Positions 15,067 to 21,113 of a DNA stretch of 21,113 nt are shown here, in pieces (position 1 is the first letter of the stretch; every line of letters starts with the position of its first letter). The notes under the pieces are model-generated. The model saw only the letters and a program-made list of their open reading frames with translations. It made no database searches and was not told where the DNA came from. Both the position numbers and the translations under genes were made by a program. This DNA comes from UBA668 sp046076025 (GTDB lineage: Bacteria; Actinomycetota; Acidimicrobiia; Acidimicrobiales; Ilumatobacteraceae), in NCBI GenBank assembly GCA_046076025.1, contig JBJTRF010000073.1:1-21113 (forward strand). The letters are read 5' to 3'.

Positions 15067-15100
15067 CTGCGATCCTCGCAGAATTCGCCGCCCGTGGCAA
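15067..15100 (-). promoter_or_regulatory. Possible DUF3040 promoter with overlapping inverted repeat
   Basis: Minus-strand TTGCCA (15100-15095), 17 bp, then GAGGAT (15077-15072, 3 of 6 consensus). The -10 lies in a perfect 6-bp inverted repeat CTGCGA / TCGCAG (15067-15081) with a 3-nt loop. The repeat could be a small operator or simply a short hairpin. Confidence 0.35.
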
Positions 15101-15133
15101 CGCAGGACGGCCCTGCCGGCTCGACGCACCGCC

Positions 15134-16444
15134 TCACTCGCCCGGGCCGGCGGCGCCCTTCGTCTCGTCGTGGTCGGGGCCCCACTGCTGCGCGCCCTTG
15201 CGGACGGTGCGCAGTCCCTGGCGGCTGAGCGAGCTAGCCGGCCCGATCGACGCCGGGCCGAAACGGGAGCGGATCGCATCCATGGCCGACTCGGCATCGG
15301 ACCACTCGCCCGGCGACGCCGCAGCGCCCTCGCCGTCGGCCGACAGTCCGTCGAGCGTCAACTGCTCGGCGGGCGCCGCAAAGTTGCTGGCACTGATGCC
15401 GAGGAGCCGCACCCCGGGCGTGGGGTCGACGGCGTCGAGCAGCGGCGTCACGGCGGCGAGGATGGCGTGCGCGGTGTCGACGGCACCGGGGACGGTGACG
15501 CTTCGGGTGATCGTCTCGAATCCGGCGAAGCGCACCTTCAGCTGCACCGTCCGCGCACCGGTGCCATGCGCGCGCAGGCGGCCGGCGACGGCATCGGCGA
15601 GTCGCACCAGCTCGACGCGCAGCTCGGCGATGGTGTGGCGGTCGTGCGAGAACGTCTCCTCGTGGCCGATCGACTTCATCGCCCGGTCGACCTCGACGGG
15701 CCGGTCGTCGATGCCGAGCGACAGCCGGTGCAGCTGCGCGCCGTGGGCTCGGCCGAGCGCCGCCACGAGCGTCCGCTCGCCCAGCGCAGCCAGGTCGCCG
15801 ACCGTGCGGATGCCGAGCCGCTCGAGCCGCGAGAACGTAGCCGGCCCCACTCCCCAGAGCGCCTGCACCGGCAGCGGATGGAGGAACTCGAGCTCCCGGC
15901 CGGGCTCGACCTCGACGACGCCCAGCCCCTCGCGCACGCCATCCGGCATTGCCTTCGGCTTGGCTGCTTCCGAGGCGAGCTTGGAGATGAACTTGTTCGG
16001 TGCCACCCCGACGCTGCAGGTGAGCCCGGTGCGGCCGAGGACGTCGTCGCGCAGTCTGCTGCCGATGGCCCGCCCGTCGCCGAGGAGCCGGATCGAACCG
16101 GTGACGTCGAGGAAGGCCTCGTCGAGCGACAGTGGCTCGACGTACGGGGTGACGGTGCGGAACACCTCGAGCACGTCGGCACTCACCGCCGCATAGTGCT
16201 CGTGGTCTCCCGGAAGGAACACCGCATGCGGGCAGAGTCGCTGGGCAGTGATACTGGGCATCGCCGAGTGCACGCCGTGGCGGCGCACCTCGTACGAGGC
16301 GGCGGCCACCACGCCACGGCGGCCGGAGCCGCCGACCACGACCGGCTTGCCGCGCAACTCGGGGCGGCGCAGCAGTTCGACGCTGACGTAGAAGGCATCC
16401 ATGTCGACATGCAGGATCACCCGGCGGGAGGCAGCGGCCGTCAT
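15134..16444 (-). CDS. dinB: DNA polymerase IV (Y-family, DinB)
   Basis: Error-prone translesion polymerase. It has 436 residues. The palm carries LHVDMDAFYVSVE (Asp14/Asp16, with Tyr19 as the likely steric gate) and PLSLDEAFLDV (Asp108, Glu109). The fingers and thumb follow with SVGVAPNKFISKLASEAAKP and LWGVGPATFSRLERLGIRTVGDL. A little-finger domain spans about 255-355. EQLTLDGL at about 360-367 resembles a beta-clamp binding motif, though the final Phe of the classic QLxLF is absent. A C-terminal extension of about 70 residues has a helix with SDAESAMDAIRSRFG, seen in other actinobacterial DinB proteins. ATG 16444 overlaps the NUDIX stop (ATGA). No LexA-type box was recognised upstream of the transcription unit. 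Confidence 0.96.
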   Translation of the reverse strand: MTAAASRRVILHVDMDAFYVSVELLRRPELRGKPVVVGGSGRRGVVAAASYEVRRHGVHSAMPSITAQRLCPHAVFLPGDHEHYAAVSADVLEVFRTVTPYVEPLSLDEAFLDVTGSIRLLGDGRAIGSRLRDDVLGRTGLTCSVGVAPNKFISKLASEAAKPKAMPDGVREGLGVVEVEPGRELEFLHPLPVQALWGVGPATFSRLERLGIRTVGDLAALGERTLVAALGRAHGAQLHRLSLGIDDRPVEVDRAMKSIGHEETFSHDRHTIAELRVELVRLADAVAGRLRAHGTGARTVQLKVRFAGFETITRSVTVPGAVDTAHAILAAVTPLLDAVDPTPGVRLLGISASNFAAPAEQLTLDGLSADGEGAAASPGEWSDAESAMDAIRSRFGPASIGPASSLSRQGLRTVRKGAQQWGPDHDETKGAAGPGE

Positions 16445-16920
16445 GTGATGCGAGCGATGGTGGACGTCGACCGCGACGTGCCGCTGACGACGAACGAGTA
16501 CGAGCTGCACGAGTCGAACAGCCAATCGCTCACCGGGTCGCGCACCCAGGGCGGGCTTGTCGCCAGCAGTGCCGGCACGTCGGACGCCGATGCGCCGCGG
16601 ACCTCCTCGACGATGCCGTCGGGGTCGGCGATGCGCACGTCGCCCCGCACGCCGTCTGCAACCCATGCCTCGACCGAGAGCACCCATCCCATGTCGGGCG
16701 CCTCGACCGTGACGGTGTACGCGCGGTGCGCCCACCCCACCACCTCGAGTCCCGTCTCCTCGCGCACTTCACGGGCGAGTCCGCCGAGCACCGTCTCGCC
16801 GGGATCGATCACCCCGCCCGGTGGCGTCCAGTCGAGCGATCCGTCGCGCCGGCGGTTGCCGACGAGCAGCAGTCCGTCGCCGTGCGGGATGAGCGCGCCG
16901 CCCACCGACCAGCGGCGCAT
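16441..16920 (-). CDS. NUDIX hydrolase
   Basis: It has 159 residues. A complete NUDIX box (G-x5-E-x7-REUxEExGU) runs from the second glycine of GGVIDPGE through REVREETGL, so metal-dependent hydrolysis of a nucleoside-diphosphate-linked substrate is expected. The substrate is not predictable from the motif. TPPGG before the box matches many MutT-like proteins. The C-terminal Ser-rich end (SCSSYSFVVSGTSRSTST) is unusual but lies in frame up to the stop. ATG 16920 begins one base after the stop of the glycosyltransferase gene, and the stop overlaps dinB. Coupling to dinB suggests, without proving, a role in cleaning damaged nucleotides. Confidence 0.9.
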   Translation of the reverse strand: MRRWSVGGALIPHGDGLLLVGNRRRDGSLDWTPPGGVIDPGETVLGGLAREVREETGLEVVGWAHRAYTVTVEAPDMGWVLSVEAWVADGVRGDVRIADPDGIVEEVRGASASDVPALLATSPPWVRDPVSDWLFDSCSSYSFVVSGTSRSTSTIARIT

Positions 16921-16921
16921 C

Positions 16922-17659
16922 TCAGTACCCCGCCCGACGACGACGACGACGGCCGAGGAAGTCGCCGATCCACAGCCGTGCCACCAGCACCAGTGCCTCG
17001 CGGACGATGCCACCGGAGATCTTCGAGTTGCCGGCCGCGCGGTCGACGAAGGTGATCGGGAACTCGACGATGCGCGCCCGCGCGCTGACGAGTCGGTAGG
17101 TCATCTCCACCTGGAATCCGTAGCCGTCGGCCCCGACCGACTCGAAGTCGATCCGCCGCAGCACGTCGGCCCGATAGGCCCTGAAGCCCGCCGTCGCGTC
17201 GTTGACCGCAAGGCCGAGCACGCCGGCCGCATACCGGTTCCCCCACCTCGACAGCCACACGCGCCGGCGCGGCCAGTTGAGCGTGCGGCCGCCCGGCACG
17301 TAGCGCGAGCCGATGGCGAGGTCGGCGCCGTGCTCGACGTTGGCGACCAGTGCCGGCAGTGCCTCGGCCGGGTGGGAGAGGTCGGCGTCCATCTGCACGC
17401 AGATCTCGGCCCCTGCGTCGAGGGCGCGGCGGAAGCCGTCGCGGTAGGCGCTGCCGAGCCCCGACTTCTCGGCGCGGCGGACCACCTCGATCCGGCCGAG
17501 TTCGGCGGCGAGCGCCTCGGCGATGTCGGCGGTGCCGTCGCTGCCGCCGTCGTCGATGATGAGAATCGACGCCTCGGGCAGTGCCGTGCGAATGCCGCGG
17601 CACAGCGCCTCGATGTTCTGCGCCTCTTCATAGGTGGGGACGACGACCGTGCTGCGCAC
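16922..17659 (-). CDS. GT2 glycosyltransferase, polyprenol-phosphate mannose synthase-like
   Basis: Family 2 glycosyltransferase resembling the DPM1/Ppm1 catalytic domain, which transfers mannose from GDP-mannose to polyprenyl phosphate on the cytoplasmic face of the membrane. It has 245 residues. STVVVPTYEEAQNIEAL opens the fold, IIDDGGSDGTADIA binds the nucleotide, and VQMDADLSHP carries the metal-binding DAD. The C-terminal PITFVDRAAGNSKISGGIV block (R-x-x-G-x-SK) is characteristic of this subfamily. There are no membrane segments, so it is the soluble single-domain type; another hexose or polyprenol acceptor cannot be excluded. I chose the GTG at 17659 because it is the only good start just before the fold; TATTCT lies 8 nt upstream. 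It leads the GT-NUDIX-dinB unit. Confidence 0.9.
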   Translation of the reverse strand: MRSTVVVPTYEEAQNIEALCRGIRTALPEASILIIDDGGSDGTADIAEALAAELGRIEVVRRAEKSGLGSAYRDGFRRALDAGAEICVQMDADLSHPAEALPALVANVEHGADLAIGSRYVPGGRTLNWPRRRVWLSRWGNRYAAGVLGLAVNDATAGFRAYRADVLRRIDFESVGADGYGFQVEMTYRLVSARARIVEFPITFVDRAAGNSKISGGIVREALVLVARLWIGDFLGRRRRRRAGY

Positions 17660-17667
17660 TGCCGCTG

Positions 17668-17677
17668 AGAATACGCT
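17668..17677. promoter_or_regulatory. Overlapping divergent leaderless -10 elements
   Basis: Only 25 bp separate the start codons at 17659 (minus) and 17685 (plus). TATTCT on the minus strand (17673-17668) is 8 nt from its GTG. TACGCT on the plus strand (17672-17677) is 7 nt from its GTG. The two hexamers overlap by two bases. Neither start has a Shine-Dalgarno. No -35 is recognisable on either side. Confidence 0.5.
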
Positions 17678-17684
17678 CCCCAGC

Positions 17685-17978
17685 GTGACCGACCCCGAAC
17701 GCCCTCTGTCAGCGCTGCCCACCCCAGCGGCCCGAGCCGCGGCATTCGCGGCGATCCTCCTCGGCGGTGCGGCCGGCGGTCTCATCGGCTACACGCTCGT
17801 CGGCCTGCAGTGCACGGGGCAGTGCGGCACCGGCCGCGGTGTCGGCATGCTGATCGGGTCGCTCGTCGCAGCCGGGGGCATGAGCGTGGTCGCCGTTCTC
17901 GTCCTGCGCGCCGTCGGCGAGTGGCGGACGCTCGACGACCAGCGTTCGGCGACACGGTCGCGATCCGGCGGCGCCTGA
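17685..17978 (+). CDS. Small membrane protein of unknown function
   Basis: It has 97 residues. A short polar N-terminus (1-15) is followed by two Gly/Ala-rich membrane segments (about 17-38 and 50-71), separated by a loop with LQCTGQCGTGRG containing two cysteines, and by a charged C-terminal tail. I recognise no family. GTG 17685 is preferred because it lies 7 nt after TACGCT and at the junction with the divergent glycosyltransferase gene. An ATG at 17634 in the same frame would overlap the glycosyltransferase coding region. The stop overlaps the ATG of the inositol-monophosphatase gene by one base (TGATG), supporting a two-gene operon. Confidence 0.7.
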   Translation: MTDPERPLSALPTPAARAAAFAAILLGGAAGGLIGYTLVGLQCTGQCGTGRGVGMLIGSLVAAGGMSVVAVLVLRAVGEWRTLDDQRSATRSRSGGA

Positions 17979-18868
17979 TGTCGGCACGGACCGCGTCGTC
18001 GCGCGGGATTCCGTCGCGGTCCGACGCGGCACTGCTCGACCTCGCGGCACGTCTGGCTGTCGATGCCGGCCAGATGGTGCACCGCGCCAGGGCCGCGGCC
18101 GAGGCCGTCGCCTCTGCCAGCAAGTCGACGGCAACCGACATGGTCACCGAGTTCGACCGCGCCAGCGAGCGGCGGATCGTCGACGGGATCCTCGCCGCCC
18201 GACCCGGCGACGGCATCGTCGGCGAGGAGGGCACCGGCGTCGACGGGACGACCGGCGTCGACTGGGTGATCGACCCAATCGACGGCACGACGAACTTCGT
18301 CTACGGCCTGCCCAGCTACGCGGTGTCGGTCGCCGCCAGCGTCGACGGGGCGGCGCGCATCGGCGCCGTGTACCTGCCCGCCACCGACGAGCTGTTCACC
18401 GCCGTGGCCGGCGCGGGCGCTCGTCGCAACGGCCTCGCCATCGAGTGCAGCGCAGCCTCCGAGCTCGGCACGGCGCTGGTGGCCACGGGCTTCTCCTACG
18501 ACGCGGCCCGGCGTGCCGTGCAGGCGGCGCGGGCTGCGGTGATCCTGCCGAGGGTGCGCGACATCCGCCGGCTCGGCGCGGCCGCCGCCGACCTGTGCCA
18601 CCTCGCCGCAGGCCGCCTCGACGCCTACTTCGAGCAGGGCCTCGGTCCGTGGGACTACGCGGCGGGTGCGCTCATCGCCGGCGAGAGCGGGTGCCGCGCC
18701 GCCGGCGCGCTGCCCGGCAGCACCCCGGCCGAGCGCACGGTGCTCGGCTTCGGATCTCCCGGCGACGGCGGCTGGGTCATCGCCGCCCCGCCGTCGCTGT
18801 TCGACCAGTTGACGGCGCTGCTCGAGGAGGCCTGCGCTTCGGCGCCGGAGACCGGTCCGACCGGCTGA
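17978..18868 (+). CDS. Inositol monophosphatase family phosphatase
   Basis: Mg-dependent sugar-phosphate phosphatase fold. It has 296 residues. The metal-site motifs are GEEGTG (Glu83/Glu84), WVIDPIDGTTNFVYG (Asp99, Asp102) and GPWDYAAGALIAGESG (Asp226). KSTATDMVTEFDRASE near the N-terminus is the usual substrate-lid region. Family members act on inositol-1-phosphate, histidinol phosphate, fructose-1,6-bisphosphate or PAP, and these motifs do not separate them. Start ATG 17978 follows from the overlap with the preceding stop. An inositol-phosphate role would fit actinobacterial phosphoinositide or mannoside chemistry, and a polyprenol-mannose-type transferase is encoded divergently, but this link is only suggestive. 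Confidence 0.93.
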   Translation: MSARTASSRGIPSRSDAALLDLAARLAVDAGQMVHRARAAAEAVASASKSTATDMVTEFDRASERRIVDGILAARPGDGIVGEEGTGVDGTTGVDWVIDPIDGTTNFVYGLPSYAVSVAASVDGAARIGAVYLPATDELFTAVAGAGARRNGLAIECSAASELGTALVATGFSYDAARRAVQAARAAVILPRVRDIRRLGAAAADLCHLAAGRLDAYFEQGLGPWDYAAGALIAGESGCRAAGALPGSTPAERTVLGFGSPGDGGWVIAAPPSLFDQLTALLEEACASAPETGPTG

Positions 18869-18952
18869 GCGACATCGCCTCCCATGCGGCGGCGACGGAT
18901 GGCGCGACCGCCAGCGCGACGGCACTGCACGCCGCGGCGACCACTCGCCTGC

Positions 18953-18958
18953 CATCAT
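18953..18958 (+). promoter_or_regulatory. Candidate -10 (CATCAT) for the response regulator gene
   Basis: CATCAT (4 of 6 consensus) ends 8 nt before GTG 18967. No ribosome binding site precedes the GTG, so a leaderless transcript is plausible. Weaker than the TANNNT elements elsewhere in the window. Confidence 0.3.
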
Positions 18959-18966
18959 GTCGAGTC

Positions 18967-19647
18967 GTGGGTACGCGCATTCTCTCGGTCGAGGACGACG
19001 AACGCATTCGGACGGCTGTGAAGCTCGCCCTCGAGGACGAGGGCTGGACCGTCGACGAGGCCGGCAGCGGCGAGGAGGCGGTCGAGATCTTCCAGCGAAC
19101 ATCGCCCGACGTCGTCCTCATCGACATCATGCTGCCCGGCATCGACGGCTTCGAGCTCTGCCGGGCCATACGGCGATCGAGCGACGTGCCGATCGTGATG
19201 GTCACGGCGCGCAACGACACCCACGATGTCGTTGCCGGCCTCGAGGCTGGTGCCGACGACTATCTCACCAAGCCGTTCGCCCCGCAGGTGCTCTCGGCGC
19301 GCATCCGGGCCCTCCTGCGGCGCGTGAGGCCGATCGCCGCCGGCCACGCCAAGCTCGTCTTCGGCGAACTCGAGATCGTCCCCGACGAGGGCAAGGTCAC
19401 CCGCGGCGGCATCGAGGTGCACCTCACCAAGACCGAGTTCCGGCTGCTGTGCGAACTCGCCCAGAATCCCGGCCGGGTGTTCAGCCGCGAGAGCCTGCTC
19501 GACAACGTGTGGGGCCACGACTACTTCGGCGACGGTCGGCTGGTCGACGTGCACATCCGCCGCCTGCGCATGAAGGTGGAGGCCGACCCGGCGAATCCGC
19601 GTCATGTGGTGACGGTTCGCGGCCTCGGCTATCGACTGCAGTCGTGA
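18967..19647 (+). CDS. OmpR-family response regulator
   Basis: Cytoplasmic transcription factor of a two-component system. It has 226 residues. The receiver domain has ILSVEDDE (acidic pocket Asp10/Asp11), phosphoacceptor Asp53 in VLIDIMLPG, Thr80 in MVTARND and Lys102 in LTKPF. The C-terminal winged-helix domain contains TKTEFRLLCELAQNPGRV, VDVHIRRLRMK and the closing VVTVRGLGYRL. GTG 18967 is the only start consistent with the receiver fold; upstream codons in that frame belong to a shadow of the phosphatase gene. The stop overlaps the sensor kinase start as GTGA. It resembles MtrA/MprA-type regulators, but no subgroup can be assigned from the sequence alone. Confidence 0.94.
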   Translation: MGTRILSVEDDERIRTAVKLALEDEGWTVDEAGSGEEAVEIFQRTSPDVVLIDIMLPGIDGFELCRAIRRSSDVPIVMVTARNDTHDVVAGLEAGADDYLTKPFAPQVLSARIRALLRRVRPIAAGHAKLVFGELEIVPDEGKVTRGGIEVHLTKTEFRLLCELAQNPGRVFSRESLLDNVWGHDYFGDGRLVDVHIRRLRMKVEADPANPRHVVTVRGLGYRLQS

Positions 19648-21113
19648 CCGACGAGTCGGCGCCGAACCTCGACGACCTGCCGCAGGGCCGCGCCGCACGC
19701 CTGCTGCGGACCGCCCGTACGCTGCTCGAGCGGCTCAGCTCGATCCGGCTCGGGCTGCGACTGCGCATCTTGCTGATGTTCGCGTCGGGAGCCCTGGTGC
19801 TCGCCGCGTTCCTCGCAGCCGTCGCCTACGGCTTCACGCGCAGCAGCGTCGTCACCCAACGAGACCGGGCGGGTGTCGAGCAGGCGTACCGCAACGCCCA
19901 GATCGCGCAGAACGAGCTGAACACGAGCACTCCGTCGCCCGAGGCAGCGGTGGCCCGCTTGCGATCGCTCGGCGTCGCCAGCTTCGCCATCAACTACCGC
20001 GGCACATGGACGGCGAGCTCGGCCCGATCCTCGCCCGAGTCGATTCCCGCCTCGCTGCAGGCCCGCGTCGTCGACGATGGCGTGCCGGCACGGCTGATCA
20101 CGAGGGTCGACGGCGAGCCGCTGCTGGTGATCGGCATTCCCCTCACCGTCACGACCGCCGCCTACTTCGAGTTCGTGCCGCTCGACGATGCGTCGAACAC
20201 CCTCGACAGCGTCAGGCTCAGCCTGCTCTTCGCTGCGTTCATCACGACGCTCGCGGGCGCGTTGCTGGGCGTGGTCATCGCGTCGCGCGCGGTTCGCCCG
20301 CTGGGCGAGGCGGCACAGGCTGCCAAGGCCATCGCCGGCGGGCGCCTCGACACGCGCCTGGCACCCACCGAGGATCACGACCTGATGGTGCTCTCCAACG
20401 CGTTCAACGACATGGCCGCAGCGCTGCAGGCACGCGTCGAGCGCGACGCCCGCTTCGCGAGCGATGTCAGCCACGAGCTTCGCTCGCCGCTCATGACACT
20501 TGCCGCCAGCGTCGAGGTGATGAAGTCGCGGCGCGACGAGATGCCCGAGCGCGCCCAGGCAGCACTCGACCTGCTCGCCGCCGACGTCGGCCGCTTCCAG
20601 GGCCTCGTCGAGGACCTGCTCGAGATCTCGCGGTTCGACGCCGGCGCGATCAGGCTGAACCTCGACGAGTTGGCCGTGGGCGAGTTCGTCCGGCAGGCCG
20701 TGGCGGTCAGCAGCATGCCCGAGGTGCCGGTCGAGGTGAGCGAGCGCGCCGAGCGGGTGCTGATCAGCGGCGACCGGCGGCGGCTCACCCGCGTCGTCGC
20801 CAACCTGATCGACAATGCACGGCTCCACTGCGGTGCCGAGGGAACCCGGATCTCGGTTGCCGAGCCCGACGGCGAGGGCGAGCCGCTCGGCCACGTCAGG
20901 ATCGCCGTCGAGGACTGCGGTCCCGGCGTGCCCGCCACCGAGCGCGAGCTCATCTTCGAGCGCTTCGCCCGCGGCGGCGTCGCCGGACGACGCGCCGCCA
21001 CCGAGGGTGCCGGCCTAGGGCTGGCGCTCGTCGACGAGCACGTGCGGATGCCGGGCGGACGGGCATGGGTCGAGGACCACGTCGACGGCGAGACCGGGGC
21101 GCGCTTCGTCATT
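19644..21113 (+). CDS. HAMP-domain sensor histidine kinase (3' end cut by window edge)
   Basis: Membrane sensor that should phosphorylate the adjacent response regulator. 490 residues are present with no stop, so the C-terminus lies outside the window. A basic N-terminal tail (1-40) is followed by membrane segment 1 (about 41-63) and an extracytoplasmic sensor region (about 64-189). Membrane segment 2 (about 190-213) and HAMP (about 214-266) come next. The phosphoacceptor box is FASDVSHELRSPL with His277. The ATP-binding domain has the N-box NLIDNARLH, the G1 box DCGPGVP and the G2 box GAGLGLALVDEH. The GTG at 19644 overlaps the regulator stop (GTGA). The sensed signal is unknown; the sensor region has no motif I recognise. 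Confidence 0.93.
   Translation, partial: MTDESAPNLDDLPQGRAARLLRTARTLLERLSSIRLGLRLRILLMFASGALVLAAFLAAVAYGFTRSSVVTQRDRAGVEQAYRNAQIAQNELNTSTPSPEAAVARLRSLGVASFAINYRGTWTASSARSSPESIPASLQARVVDDGVPARLITRVDGEPLLVIGIPLTVTTAAYFEFVPLDDASNTLDSVRLSLLFAAFITTLAGALLGVVIASRAVRPLGEAAQAAKAIAGGRLDTRLAPTEDHDLMVLSNAFNDMAAALQARVERDARFASDVSHELRSPLMTLAASVEVMKSRRDEMPERAQAALDLLAADVGRFQGLVEDLLEISRFDAGAIRLNLDELAVGEFVRQAVAVSSMPEVPVEVSERAERVLISGDRRRLTRVVANLIDNARLHCGAEGTRISVAEPDGEGEPLGHVRIAVEDCGPGVPATERELIFERFARGGVAGRRAATEGAGLGLALVDEHVRMPGGRAWVEDHVDGETGARFVI

Noticed and set aside
13778..17668. A 1296-codon open frame on the plus strand
   Set aside because: It runs out of frame through the end of the transglutaminase gene and antisense to DUF3040, dinB, NUDIX and the glycosyltransferase genes, all with clear family motifs. 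Its product has no recognisable domain and an Arg/Ala-rich composition typical of shadow frames in high-GC DNA.

Overview
The window is high-GC DNA densely packed with bacterial genes. It looks like a chromosomal segment of an actinobacterium, and the gene content and protein style suggest the class Acidimicrobiia (Ilumatobacter-like). Supporting signs are a dcw cell-wall/division cluster with a meso-DAP type MurE (DNPR motif), an actinobacterial FtsL-like protein, DUF3040, a moxR-DUF58-transglutaminase operon, an HNH protein, a FadE-like acyl-CoA dehydrogenase and an OmpR/HAMP two-component pair. The taxonomic placement is inference. There is no tRNA, rRNA, CRISPR array, insertion sequence or phage gene that I can see.

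Layout. Positions 1-6236 (minus strand) hold the start of the dcw cluster in the order mraZ, rsmH, ftsL-like, ftsI, murE, mraY (cut by the window edge). Several junctions overlap by 4 bases (ATGA/GTGA), and murF is absent from its usual place between murE and mraY. Positions 6237-6621 hold a gene-free regulatory region: a consensus-like promoter (TTGACA, 17 bp, GATACT) embedded in about twelve TGGGG-type boxes spaced 10-11 bp apart, which is almost certainly the MraZ autoregulatory operator, plus a leader hairpin and a separate 12-bp tandem repeat. Positions 6622-10216 (minus) hold a lipoate-ligase-like protein, an HNH protein, an 85-aa conserved-looking small protein, an acyl-CoA dehydrogenase, and a ROK-family protein with a substituted active site.

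Positions 10318-14711 (plus) hold moxR, DUF58 and a TgpA-like transglutaminase, tightly coupled. Positions 14708-17659 (minus) hold a DUF3040 membrane protein, then a coupled group of polyprenol-phosphate mannosyltransferase-like GT2, NUDIX hydrolase and DinB (Pol IV). Positions 17685-18868 (plus) hold a small membrane protein and an inositol-monophosphatase family enzyme. Positions 18967-21113 (plus) hold an OmpR-type response regulator and a HAMP sensor kinase, the latter cut by the window edge.

Two regulatory themes stand out. One is the expanded phased MraZ-box array over the mraZ promoter. The other is a recurring arrangement in which genes that start a transcription unit carry TANNNT 6-8 nt before the start codon with no Shine-Dalgarno sequence, as expected for leaderless mRNAs. 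Genes inside operons use overlaps or recognisable ribosome binding sites instead. I did not find a wholly new multi-gene system; most of the window is well-known gene families.
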